A stretch of DNA of 64,000 bases from Nocardia amikacinitolerans NBRC 108937 (GTDB lineage Bacteria > Actinomycetota > Actinomycetes > Mycobacteriales > Mycobacteriaceae). The stretch lies in NCBI RefSeq assembly GCF_001612615.1, contig NZ_BDAU01000011.1, positions 1 to 64,000 on the forward strand, in the 5' to 3' direction. The translations under genes and the position numbers were made by a program. Position 1 is the stretch's first letter. The number at the start of each line of letters is the position of its first letter. Below are positions 15,967 to 26,158 of this stretch, piece by piece. The notes beneath the pieces were generated by a model. That model had not been told where the DNA came from. It saw only the letters and a program-made list of their open reading frames with translations, and did no database searches.

Positions 15967-16620
15967 GTGACAGAAACAGCCGGGCTGCGCGCGCTGGACA
16001 CCAGCCCCGATCAGCCGCCCCTAGCCGGGAGCTTCCGCTTCTGGTTCGCCGACCAACGCTGGGAATGGTCCGACGAGGTCGCCGCCCTGCACGGGTACGC
16101 ACCGGGCAGCGTCGTCCCGACCACCGAGTTGCTGTTGGCGCACAAGCATCCCGACGACCGGGCCGAGGTCGCCGACACCCTCGTCACGGTGGTGCAGACC
16201 GGTCAGCCGTTCTGTAGTCGTCACCGGATCATCGACACCACCGGGATCGAGCACCACGTCCTGGTGGTCGGCGACCAGTTGCGTGATCACACCGGCGCGC
16301 TGGTCGGCACCGCGGGCTTCTACGTCGACGTCACCGACAGCGTGGACCAGACCCGGCGCGCGGTCCTCAACGAGGCGCTGCCGGAGCTGGTGGAGGCCAG
16401 GGCGGTGATCGAACAGGCCAAGGGCGCGCTGATGCTGGTGTATGGGATCAGCGCCGAGCAGGCGTTCAACGTGCTGGCCTGGCGCTCACAGGAGACCAAC
16501 ACCAAGCTGCGCACGATCGCCGAGAAACTGGTGAGCGCGCTGCGCGATTTCGGCGGCGGTTCGGTGAGCACCCGCACCCGGTTCGATCACTTGCTGCTCA
16601 CCGTGCACGAACGTCCCTGA
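15967..16620 (+). CDS. PAS-ANTAR domain RNA-binding antiterminator protein
   Basis: This 217-residue protein has an N-terminal PAS-like domain (FWFADQRWEWSDEVAALHGYAPGSVVPTTELLLAHKHPDD, about 24-62, through about 125). A C-terminal ANTAR domain follows (ARAVIEQAKGALMLVYGISAEQAFNVLAWRSQETNTKLRTIAEKLV, about 143-187). ANTAR proteins bind dual-hexaloop RNA to prevent termination; mycobacterial relatives affect lipid-metabolism genes. GTG 15967 gives a natural PAS start; an ATG at 15871 adds 32 poor residues. Neither has a good RBS, so a leaderless message is possible. The PAS ligand is unknown. Confidence 0.8.
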   Translation: MTETAGLRALDTSPDQPPLAGSFRFWFADQRWEWSDEVAALHGYAPGSVVPTTELLLAHKHPDDRAEVADTLVTVVQTGQPFCSRHRIIDTTGIEHHVLVVGDQLRDHTGALVGTAGFYVDVTDSVDQTRRAVLNEALPELVEARAVIEQAKGALMLVYGISAEQAFNVLAWRSQETNTKLRTIAEKLVSALRDFGGGSVSTRTRFDHLLLTVHERP

Positions 16621-16637
16621 CACGGATGTTTCCGGCG

Positions 16638-16685
16638 CGGCATCGTCGGGCGGGGCCGACTGTTTGACCGCCCCCGGCGATGCCG
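16638..16685. terminator. Bidirectional hairpin between ANTAR gene and dosS
   Basis: An imperfect stem pairs 16638-16653 (CGGCATCG, then GGGCGG) with 16668-16685 (CCGCCC, then CGATGCCG) between two converging genes. Confidence 0.5.
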
Positions 16686-16813
16686 CCGTATCCGAGCGGC
16701 GCCCACCCGCTGACCGCTGGCTGAACGGTGAGCGGAAGCGCCGCACCCATATTCGTAGCAAACCCGCGCCGATCCGCCCGCCCTTTCGGAAGAGATACCG
16801 GAGAGCGTACGGC

Positions 16814-19271
<2,458 letters not shown>

Positions 19272-19332
19272 CGTCTCGACCCCTTTCCGTAGTCCCAGCT
19301 TACGAAACCACCGGCTCGGTCCTGCCATTGAT

Positions 19333-19358
19333 TACCAAACGGGTAGACCCGTAAGGTA
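19333..19358. promoter_or_regulatory. TetR operator (26-bp palindrome)
   Basis: Arms TACCAAACGGGT and ACCCGTAAGGTA flank AG; 10 of 12 positions pair, including a perfect ACGGGT/ACCCGT core. It ends 5 bp before the tetR ATG, so it probably blocks transcription or overlaps the start site. Confidence 0.7.
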
Positions 19359-19363
19359 TCTGT

Positions 19364-19948
19364 ATGAGCACGCAGACACCCGCCGGGCGGCCCCGCGACC
19401 AGCGCACCCACCGGGCCATCCTCGATGCCGCCGAAGGGCTGGTGATCGAAGCCGGTTACGCGGCGGCCTCGGTCACCGCGATCGCCTCGCGCGCCGGAGT
19501 CGGTAAGGACGCGATCTACCGCCGCTGGTCTGGCAAACCGGAACTGGTCTACGAGGCGCTGTTCACCACCGTGGACACGGGTCCGGTGCCCGACACCGGG
19601 ACGTTGGGCGGCGATGTCACGGCCGTGACCGCGGCGTTGATCGCGGAGTTCAGCACACCGGCCGCGGTCGCGGCCCTGCCGGGGCTGCTGGCCGATTTCG
19701 CCGCCGACCCACAGCTGCGTTCGCGGGTACGCACCGCGTTCCTGGCTCCTGCCAAGGCGCGCATGGTGGAGATCTTCGACCGCGCCAGGGGCCGTGGGGA
19801 ACTCGATGGCGAGGTCGATGTGGAGTTGGTGCTCGACACGTTGGCCGGTGCGGTGTTCTTTCACCTCGGTCTGCTGGGCGAGCCGGTGACCGAGACGTTG
19901 GTCGACCGGCTCGGTCGCATCGTGACCGCCGGGATCGGTGCGAGATGA
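19364..19948 (+). CDS. TetR-family regulator
   Basis: This 194-residue TetR protein has the N-terminal HTH THRAILDAAEGLVIEAGYAAASVTAIASRAGVGKDAIYRRWSGKPELV (about 15-61) and an all-helical ligand domain of the TetR_C_16-like type. It overlaps the next small membrane gene by 4 bp. The palindrome at 19333-19358 is the likely autoregulatory site. The ligand is unknown, but the coupled membrane protein may be its regulated target. Confidence 0.88.
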   Translation: MSTQTPAGRPRDQRTHRAILDAAEGLVIEAGYAAASVTAIASRAGVGKDAIYRRWSGKPELVYEALFTTVDTGPVPDTGTLGGDVTAVTAALIAEFSTPAAVAALPGLLADFAADPQLRSRVRTAFLAPAKARMVEIFDRARGRGELDGEVDVELVLDTLAGAVFFHLGLLGEPVTETLVDRLGRIVTAGIGAR

Positions 19949-20322
19949 ACGGTTGGTTGCTGAGCGCGGGCGTCGCCGCGGCCGCCGTGGCGGGGGTGCA
20001 TGTGGTCGCCGGACACATAGATCCGGTGCGGCCGTTGCTCGACAGCGCGCTACCGGACGTCCCGAAGCGGACACTGCACGTCGTATGGCATTGGGTCAGT
20101 GTCGATCTCGTGCTCAGCGCGCTCACCCTCGTCGCGCTGGCGGTTGCCGAGCCGACGGGCACCGAGCTGGTCGCGCTGCTGACCGCTCTCCATTTCGCCG
20201 CTTACACGGTGGTTTTCGTGGTCGTCGCGACCGCGCTGCCGGGACCTCGGCGATTGCTGCGCCTTCCGCAGTGGATGCTGTTGGCTCCGATCGCGGTGCT
20301 GGCCTTGGCAGGTGCCGTGTGA
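19945..20322 (+). CDS. Small integral membrane protein, unknown
   Basis: This 125-residue protein has four hydrophobic segments (residues about 3-22, 48-68, 75-97 and 106-124) and conserved-looking His and Trp residues (GVHVVAGHIDP, HVVWHWVSVDL). No family name can be given with confidence. The 4-bp ATGA overlap with tetR shows translational coupling. Confidence 0.7.
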   Translation: MNGWLLSAGVAAAAVAGVHVVAGHIDPVRPLLDSALPDVPKRTLHVVWHWVSVDLVLSALTLVALAVAEPTGTELVALLTALHFAAYTVVFVVVATALPGPRRLLRLPQWMLLAPIAVLALAGAV

Positions 20323-20452
20323 ATGCCGCCGCCCGACACTTCGAAGCAGCCTCGCCTCGGGGTGGGGTCAGGGTGGAGTCCACCGCGAGGTTTAGCGACG
20401 GTCATCCGGCAGCCCGATCCGGAAGCGTCGATCGGCGCCTAGCATCACGAAT

Positions 20453-22525
20453 ATGATTGGGCACGAGAATAATTCGGGGTCATCTCGGCGACATCGGTTG
20501 GATCGGCGGCGGTTCCTCGCTGTCGCCGCGGCGGTGCCGGTGCTGGTGTCGATCGCCTCCTGTTCCTCGGCCGGCGTCCCGAAGCGGTCGTCCGGACCGG
20601 ATCTGTCCGGGGTGGACGCTGCGGTCCGGCCACAGGACGACCTGTACCGCCATGTCAACGGGGCGTGGCTGCGGGAATTCCGGCTACCGGCGGACAAGCC
20701 CAGCTACGGGGTGTTCGACGAGCTCACCGATCGCACCGAGGAGCGGCTCCGCGAGATGCTCGAGGGCATGTCGGGAGCCGCCGCGGACACCGATGAACAG
20801 CGTCTGCACGCTGTCTACACCGCCTGTCTCGATACCGCCGCGCGGGAGCGGGCGGGGATCACCCCACTGGCGGATGTGCTCGCCGAGATCGACACCGCCG
20901 CCGGTAAACCCGAGCTCGCGAGGGTGATGGGTCGCCTCACCGCGCTCGGCGTGCCGGGGCTGATCGGAGTGCGGGTGCAGCCCGATCGCAAGGACCCGAC
21001 CCGGCACCGGGTCTACCTGTCACAATCGGGCCTCGGAATGCCGGACGGTTCCTTCTATCGCGACACGCGATACGCCGATCAGCAGGCCGCATACCGCACC
21101 TACCTCGAGCGCATCGGGCGTGCCGCGGGCCTACCGGAGCCGACCGGGCTCGCCACGCGGATCTACGAGCTGGAGAACGGAATCGCCGGTGGGCATGTGG
21201 ATCTCACGCTCGTCATCGAAGCCATGTCGTCGTACAACCCGTACCCGTGGAGTGGATTGCGTGAGCTGGCACCGGGATTCGACTGGGACTCGTGGCTCGC
21301 GGGTGTGACCGACCGGCCCGAGCGATTCGAGACGGTGGTGGTCGACCAGCCCGGATACCTGCCCGTTGCCGCCCGGCTGTGGGCCGAGACGGACATCGCC
21401 GTGTGGCGGGACTATCTGCGGCTGAGAGTGATCTCCCGTTACGCACCGGCGCTGTCTACCGCGTTCGCCGAGGCCCACTTCGATTGGAACGACCGGACGT
21501 TGCAGGGAACCCAGCAGCCGCCTGAGCGGTGGCGCACGGCGGTGCGGGTGGTCCGGGAGCGACTCGGGGACGCGCTCGGTCGCGCCTATGCCGCGCGCCA
21601 TTTCCCGGCCGAGTCCAAGAAGCTTGCCGACGAGCTGGTCTCAGATCTCTTGCGCGCCTACCGGACTGCGCTGGGTGAGGCTTCGTGGATGTCCGAGGCG
21701 ACTCGGCAGACCGCGGTGGCCAAGGTGGACAAGGTGGTTGCGATGGTCGGCGCGCCATCACGCGGCCGCGACTATACGGGGCTGGCCATTCCGGGAGGCG
21801 ACTTCGTCGCCGCGTTGCGCGCCGCCGACCGCTTCGAATTCCAGTGGCAGTTACGAAAATTGGAGCGACCCGTGGATCGCGGCGAGTGGGATTTCATGAC
21901 GCCCGCCGACGTGAACGCCAGCTACAGCTGGGAGCTCAACCACATCTGCCTGCCCGCGGCCATTCTGCAACCGCCGTTCTTCGACCCGGATGCCGACGCG
22001 GCGGTCAACTACGGCGGTATCGGCATGGTGATCGCCCACGAGATGGGCCACGGTTTCGACACCGGCGGCTCCAAATACGACGCGAACGGCGTTCTACGGG
22101 ACTGGTGGACACCGGAGGACAAGGCCGCCTTCGAGGCCAAGGCCCAACTGGTCGTTGACCAGTACGACCCGCTGGTACCGGAAGGCATGAGCCCCGACCA
22201 GCACGTCGACGGCGCACTCACCGTCACCGAGAACCTCGCCGACCTGCGCGGACTGACAACGGCATTGGCGGCCTACCGATTGGCCGAACAGCGTCGTGGC
22301 GTGACGAATCCGGACTACCGCCCGCTCTTCCAGGCCTACGCGCGCATGTGGCGGTACTGCGCGAGCCCGGAATACCAGGCCATGATGCTCGGCCTCGACC
22401 CGCACTCACCCGCCGAATTCCGCGTCAACCAGGTGGCGCGCAACATGCCGGAGTTCTACATCGCGTTCGATGTCCAGCCCGCCGACCGCATGTATCTGGA
22501 GCCCGGCAAGCGAGTCACCATGTGA
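20453..22525 (+). CDS. Secreted M13-family zinc metallopeptidase
   Basis: This 690-residue neprilysin-type peptidase has the zinc motif HEMGH (about 529-533) and the third ligand in ENLADLRG (about 593-600). An NAxY-like substrate-binding element is present in VNASYSWELNHICLPAAIL. The N-terminus combines a twin-arginine-like RRRFLAVAAAVPVLVSIASC with a lipobox (SIASC), so the mature enzyme is probably a surface lipoprotein, perhaps Tat-exported. Intact M13 enzymes usually end in a short aromatic/basic tail with a terminal Trp; here the end is KRVTM. Mycobacterial Zmp1 is the nearest named relative type; it lacks a classical signal. Confidence 0.88.
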   Translation: MIGHENNSGSSRRHRLDRRRFLAVAAAVPVLVSIASCSSAGVPKRSSGPDLSGVDAAVRPQDDLYRHVNGAWLREFRLPADKPSYGVFDELTDRTEERLREMLEGMSGAAADTDEQRLHAVYTACLDTAARERAGITPLADVLAEIDTAAGKPELARVMGRLTALGVPGLIGVRVQPDRKDPTRHRVYLSQSGLGMPDGSFYRDTRYADQQAAYRTYLERIGRAAGLPEPTGLATRIYELENGIAGGHVDLTLVIEAMSSYNPYPWSGLRELAPGFDWDSWLAGVTDRPERFETVVVDQPGYLPVAARLWAETDIAVWRDYLRLRVISRYAPALSTAFAEAHFDWNDRTLQGTQQPPERWRTAVRVVRERLGDALGRAYAARHFPAESKKLADELVSDLLRAYRTALGEASWMSEATRQTAVAKVDKVVAMVGAPSRGRDYTGLAIPGGDFVAALRAADRFEFQWQLRKLERPVDRGEWDFMTPADVNASYSWELNHICLPAAILQPPFFDPDADAAVNYGGIGMVIAHEMGHGFDTGGSKYDANGVLRDWWTPEDKAAFEAKAQLVVDQYDPLVPEGMSPDQHVDGALTVTENLADLRGLTTALAAYRLAEQRRGVTNPDYRPLFQAYARMWRYCASPEYQAMMLGLDPHSPAEFRVNQVARNMPEFYIAFDVQPADRMYLEPGKRVTM

Positions 22526-22764
22526 GACAAGGGATCCACATAGTGACGCAGATCTACTAGTTCTCGCACTCCTCCTCGTACGCAACCGATTTGCGAGGGG
22601 CGTTGTCGGCGTCGGTGGGCATCACCAGCGCTCGGCGTGATCGTCGTCGGTGATTCCGTTTCGTGCAGCGACTGTTCGAGCCCCGCATCGTGCGGATCCA
22701 CACCGTCGTGGCCGAGGTCGTCAGCAGCCGCCGCGGCACGCCCCTCTGGGATCGATCCCCTGGG

Positions 22765-23082
22765 TCAGCGTTGGCGTTGGTTGCCTGTTCGTAGGCGGTG
22801 GTTGTCGGCGTGGAGTTGGGCGTTGGCGTCTTCGAGGTCGAGGATGCGGGCGATGCCTGCGAGGTTGATGCCTTGGGCGGCGAGTGTGGTGATGCGGTGT
22901 AGGCGGGTGAGGTCGTTGCCGCTGTAGCGGCGGGTGCCGCCGTCGCTGCGGGCGGGGGTGATCAGGCCGTGTCGTTCGTAGAGGCGCAGGGTTTGTATGC
23001 CGATGCCGGCCAGGTCGGCGGCTACCGATATCGCGTATACCGCGCGTGCCGGGTCCGGCTGTTGGTGTTGTTGGCGATCCAA
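22765..23082 (-). CDS. MerR-family regulator (HspR-like)
   Basis: This 105-residue MerR protein has the helix-turn-helix YAISVAADLAGIGIQTLRLYERHGLITPARSDGGTRRYSGNDLTRL and a short C-terminal coil. It starts with a Gln-rich leader. It is divergent from an Hsp20 gene, the arrangement known for HspR-like repressors of heat-shock genes. A perfect palindrome at 23145-23158 lies between them. HspR identity is inferred; the canonical HAIR inverted repeat was not seen. Confidence 0.82.
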   Translation of the reverse strand: MDRQQHQQPDPARAVYAISVAADLAGIGIQTLRLYERHGLITPARSDGGTRRYSGNDLTRLHRITTLAAQGINLAGIARILDLEDANAQLHADNHRLRTGNQRQR

Positions 23083-23144
23083 CTCTGCTCCTCGGTACTG
23101 CTGTTGCTCTAGGTTTTCTATGGTATCCCCTTGCGTGTGGCTGT

Positions 23145-23158
23145 TTATAGTGCTATAA
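23145..23158. promoter_or_regulatory. Palindrome TTATAG-TG-CTATAA in the merR/hsp20 promoter
   Basis: Perfect 6-bp arms around TG sit 62 bp upstream of the merR start and 73 bp upstream of the hsp20 start, in a locally AT-rich patch. It could hold a -10 element and the MerR site. Confidence 0.5.
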
Positions 23159-23231
23159 GAAATCTGTACTGGATGGCATAGATTATCCGGTGTTCGACTA
23201 TCGAGTTGACGGTTGGTTGGAGGTGACGATC

Positions 23232-23651
23232 ATGCTGATGCGTACCGATCCGTTCCGGGATCTGGACCGTCTCGCGCAGCAGGTGTTCGGCACAGCGGCT
23301 CATCCCGCGGCGATGCCGATGGACGCCTGGCGTGAGGGCGATCGGTTCGTTGTCGAGTTCGATCTGCCGGGGATGGATCCCGATTCGCTGGATCTGGACG
23401 TCGAACGCAACGTGGTCACGGTGCGGGCGGTGCGTCCGGAGTTGGCGGGGGATCGGGAGATGATCGCCGCGGAACGCTCGCGTGGTGTGTTCAGCCGTCA
23501 GTTGTTCCTGGGTGAGACCCTCGATGTCGATCGCATCCGCGCCGATTACACCGATGGGGTGCTGCGGTTGACGATCCCGGTCGCCGAGGCGGCCAAGCCG
23601 CGCCGGATCGAGATCGCCCACGGCGACGGCCACAAGGTGATCGACGCCTGA
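23232..23651 (+). CDS. Small heat-shock protein Hsp20 (alpha-crystallin)
   Basis: This 139-residue chaperone has the alpha-crystallin domain: [37 protein letters not shown], then [31 protein letters not shown]. The final IxI-like motif reads LTIPV. It holds unfolded proteins in an ATP-independent way in the cytosol. ATG 23232 follows TTGGAGGTG; the upstream in-frame start at 23190 lacks an RBS. It is divergent from a MerR regulator and followed by small proteins. It resembles Acr2/Hsp18-type proteins. Confidence 0.92.
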   Translation: MLMRTDPFRDLDRLAQQVFGTAAHPAAMPMDAWREGDRFVVEFDLPGMDPDSLDLDVERNVVTVRAVRPELAGDREMIAAERSRGVFSRQLFLGETLDVDRIRADYTDGVLRLTIPVAEAAKPRRIEIAHGDGHKVIDA

Positions 23652-23693
23652 CCCCACCGGCTTCGACTGGGTTGTGTCGGAGGTGTATTGGTC

Positions 23694-23978
23694 ATGATCG
23701 GCACCGATGGTTTCGGTGTTCGCGACCGGATCGATGCGCGGCTGCTGGCGCTGGATCCCGACCTCGAGCCGTTGTTCGCCGAGGTCGATGAGATCCTGTG
23801 CGAAGCCCTTGCCCCCGAGCTGGTTTCGGAGTGGGTGCGGCTTCGCACCCGAGCACCCCGCCCACCGGCCGACGTCGATTCGGGTTGGCGGACACCGAGA
23901 TTGACAGGACGGGCGCCGCCGAGGGTGCGCGCGACCCAACGCGGCCCTCCGCACCGGACCGAACACACGGGTTGGTGA
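23694..23978 (+). CDS. Small hypothetical protein downstream of hsp20
   Basis: This protein of about 94 residues begins MIGTDGFGVRDRIDARLLALDPDLEPLFAEVDEIL. The first half is acidic and helical, and the C-terminal half is Arg/Pro-rich and disordered. Similar two-part small proteins (FAEVDEILCEA followed by a Pro-Arg tail) are common unnamed genes in Nocardia and Mycobacterium. GGAGGTG lies upstream of the ATG. It is 42 bp after hsp20, so possibly heat-induced. No function can be given. Confidence 0.55.
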   Translation: MIGTDGFGVRDRIDARLLALDPDLEPLFAEVDEILCEALAPELVSEWVRLRTRAPRPPADVDSGWRTPRLTGRAPPRVRATQRGPPHRTEHTGW

Positions 23979-24250
23979 ACAGGTGGAAGTGAGGTGATGT
24001 CATAGACATGATGCGGCCCGCGGCGGCGATGCCGTCGACCGTCCGGCAACCAGGCGCGTTCGAATACCGCGTAGCACGCGAACATTCGCGCATCGCCATT
24101 GTGGCAACGCCGGAACGCACGACACCGCCGCGCCGCGGATCAACCTCTCGCAAGTCACGTCTTCCTTCACCGGGGCGGGTCCGGAGCGATTACCCAGGGC
24201 CCGCCCCATCTGCATCCGAGTGACCAGTGCACGACGTAAGGAGGTTGGCC

Positions 24251-24463
24251 ATGACCACGATCCCCGCCCGCGACGACGCCGACTACGCCGAGCAACGCAC
24301 CCTCGTCCACGACGCCGACCGCCACACCGGCCTGGACACCCGCGCGCTGCACCCGTTGGCCGAACGCGTCCGCGCCGCCTTCGACGCCGCCGACACCACC
24401 GACCGAATCGAACAAGCCTTCATCACCCCGCTACCCGATGACGACGACTATCGCCTCGCCTGA
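24251..24463 (+). CDS. Small hypothetical protein
   Basis: This 70-residue, strongly acidic protein (MTTIPARDDADYAEQRTLV..., ending PDDDDYRLA) is supported by a near-perfect AAGGAGG (24238-24244) before the ATG. Helical stretches RVRAAFDAADTTDRIEQAF are visible. No family is recognised. It is in the small-gene cluster after hsp20. Confidence 0.6.
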   Translation: MTTIPARDDADYAEQRTLVHDADRHTGLDTRALHPLAERVRAAFDAADTTDRIEQAFITPLPDDDDYRLA

Positions 24464-24674
24464 CGCCGACACCGAATCCCTCGAGTGCCGATGCGGCACC
24501 GTCGCCCTGCTCACCGGGCTCTCCCTGCTCGCCGCTCCACCGATCACCCTGCTCCCGCTGACCGTCACCGTCGGCTGCGCGATCCTCGCGTCCGTGCTGC
24601 GCGAACCACGCCCGACCGATCGACCTGGCCCAGGATGCCCGGTGAGCACCCCGGGTGCCGGCGCGTCGAGATAG
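24438..24674 (+). CDS. Possible small membrane protein
   Basis: This 78-residue frame overlaps the end of the previous gene by 26 bp. It contains two hydrophobic stretches (VALLTGLSLLAAPPITLLPL and TVTVGCAILASVL) and then a Pro-rich tail. There is no clear RBS, so it may be spurious, but the hydrophobic pattern is better than a typical shadow frame. Confidence 0.35.
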   Translation: MTTTIASPDADTESLECRCGTVALLTGLSLLAAPPITLLPLTVTVGCAILASVLREPRPTDRPGPGCPVSTPGAGASR

Positions 24675-24734
24675 CTCCCTTCGACGCTGGTTGCTGGCCG
24701 TGTGCTGACTCCGGCGAGTAGGGGACAATGGGGT

Positions 24735-25310
24735 ATGGCCTCGCCAGCCCTGACCGTGGTGACCGGTCGTCCAGGCACCGGGAAAACGACCCTTGCCCAC
24801 AGCCTCGCACGCGAGATCGGCTGCCCGGCGATCGTCCACGACGAGATCACCCAGGGCATGGTCCTGACCAACTCGCCGACCAGGACGGCGGGCGTCGGCG
24901 AAGCCTTCGAGCGCCCCGCCCTCGACGCGTTCTTCGACGTCATCGCCGCACTGGCCCGGGCGGGAGTCACCCTCGTCGCCGAAGCCGCGCTGCCGGGCAA
25001 GCTGTGGCATCCGCACCTCGAGGCACTCACCGAGTTCGCCGAGATCCGCATTCTGCGCTGCACCGCGCCGACCTCGATCGTCCACGGGCGCATCACCCAG
25101 CGCATCGCGACCAACCCCCACCGTCGCGCCCGAAGCGACGAGCTCATGGACGGGATCGATCCCGACACGGCCTCCGAAGAGGCTTTCGACCCGGCGATCG
25201 ACGAGCTACCCACCCTGACCGTGGACACCACCCACGGCTATCAGCCCGGCCTCGTGGCCCTGTCGCGCTTCGCGACCCAACCCAATCCCGGCGATACGCT
25301 CGACGCCTGA
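24735..25310 (+). CDS. P-loop NTPase / kinase-like protein
   Basis: This 191-residue protein starts with ALTVVTGRPGTGKTTLAHSLAREIG, a Walker A motif (about residues 9-18). It has a lid-like Arg-rich segment (VHGRITQRIATNPHRRARSDE) typical of zeta-toxin-like or adenylate-kinase-like small kinases. ATG 24735 fits the motif spacing. No antitoxin-like partner is adjacent. The substrate is unknown; it could phosphorylate a small molecule or a sugar nucleotide. Confidence 0.75.
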   Translation: MASPALTVVTGRPGTGKTTLAHSLAREIGCPAIVHDEITQGMVLTNSPTRTAGVGEAFERPALDAFFDVIAALARAGVTLVAEAALPGKLWHPHLEALTEFAEIRILRCTAPTSIVHGRITQRIATNPHRRARSDELMDGIDPDTASEEAFDPAIDELPTLTVDTTHGYQPGLVALSRFATQPNPGDTLDA

Positions 25311-25457
25311 GTGCCCGAAGTGGGGGCGCGCGAAGTCGAGCTCAGATACCCGACGAGCCGTCTCGTACACCGGCTGCTGGTATGTCGGCGCGTGGCACGT
25401 CGGCCCGGAAGGTGGCGACGAACTGCGGCCTCGAGCGCCCAGCCCTCTTGCGTGGTG

Positions 25458-25493
25458 TTACTTGGATGAGTAACTTCTTACTTGTGCGAGTAA
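25458..25493. promoter_or_regulatory. Tandem TetR operators TTACT-N6-AGTAA
   Basis: Two copies, 25458-25473 (spacer TGGATG) and 25478-25493 (spacer TGTGCG), have perfect 5-bp arms. Their centres are exactly 20 bp apart, so they lie on the same face of the helix. The second overlaps the likely GTG start of tetR. Confidence 0.7.
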
Positions 25494-26119
25494 CGAGCAA
25501 TACCGAACAGCTGTCCCCGGCGGCAGCGGAGCGGCGCAGGCAGATCGTGGCCGCGACGATGGAGGTGCTCGCCGAGTTCGGTTACGCGCAGACGTCGTTC
25601 GCGAAGATCGCGAAGCATGCCGGTCTGAGCAGCACCAGGCTGATCTCCTATCACTTCAGCGGCAAGGAAGACCTGATGCGCGCTGTCGTCGTCGCGGCGA
25701 AAGAGGCTGCGGTGGAATACATTCAGCCGCGGATTTCGGCCGCGTCCGGTCATCGGGCGCGGCTGGCGGCGTACATCACCGCCAACATGGAGTTCATGCG
25801 AGATCGAACGACCGTGCTGCGGGCACTGATCGAGCTGAACGGCAATGCCCGCGCGGCGATCGGCGAGCCGTTCCTCGACGACGCGGGCGTCGACTCGCCG
25901 TTGCCGCCGCTGGAGGAAGGCCTCCGTGCGGGCCGAGCAGCGGGCGAATTCGGCGATTTCGACGCCCATGTGATGGCGGTGACGCTGCGCGCGGCCATCG
26001 ACACCATCGCGATCCGATATGCCGAGGGGCAGGTGAGCGATGTCGATTTCTATGCGGCGCAACTCGTTACGTTGTTCGATCGGGCGACCGCTCCGGAACC
26101 CGCACGCGATACCGAGTGA
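25484..26119 (+). CDS. TetR-family regulator
   Basis: This 211-residue TetR protein has the HTH RRQIVAATMEVLAEFGYAQTSFAKIAKHAGLSSTRLISYHFSGKEDLM (about 18-65). No Shine-Dalgarno is present before GTG 25484 or the alternative ATG 25466, so it is likely leaderless. Both codons lie in the tandem operator region. It precedes an SDR gene by 39 bp on the same strand, the probable target. The ligand is unknown. Confidence 0.85.
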   Translation: MRVTSNTEQLSPAAAERRRQIVAATMEVLAEFGYAQTSFAKIAKHAGLSSTRLISYHFSGKEDLMRAVVVAAKEAAVEYIQPRISAASGHRARLAAYITANMEFMRDRTTVLRALIELNGNARAAIGEPFLDDAGVDSPLPPLEEGLRAGRAAGEFGDFDAHVMAVTLRAAIDTIAIRYAEGQVSDVDFYAAQLVTLFDRATAPEPARDTE

Positions 26120-26158
26120 CATCGGAACGTCCATGATCGTAGAACCGAAAGGGAGTCG

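Noticed and set aside
19272..19330. GGGACT-containing half-site as a DosR box.
   Set aside because: The second half of the 20-bp DosR palindrome is missing.
22557..22739. Small minus-strand frame ending SVAYEEECEN, perhaps a peptide gene.
   Set aside because: No RBS for the internal ATG and no recognised precursor or partner such as radical SAM enzymes nearby.
24735..25310. Zeta-toxin of a toxin-antitoxin pair.
   Set aside because: A Walker A motif is clear, but no epsilon-like antitoxin is adjacent and the zeta catalytic set was not convincing.
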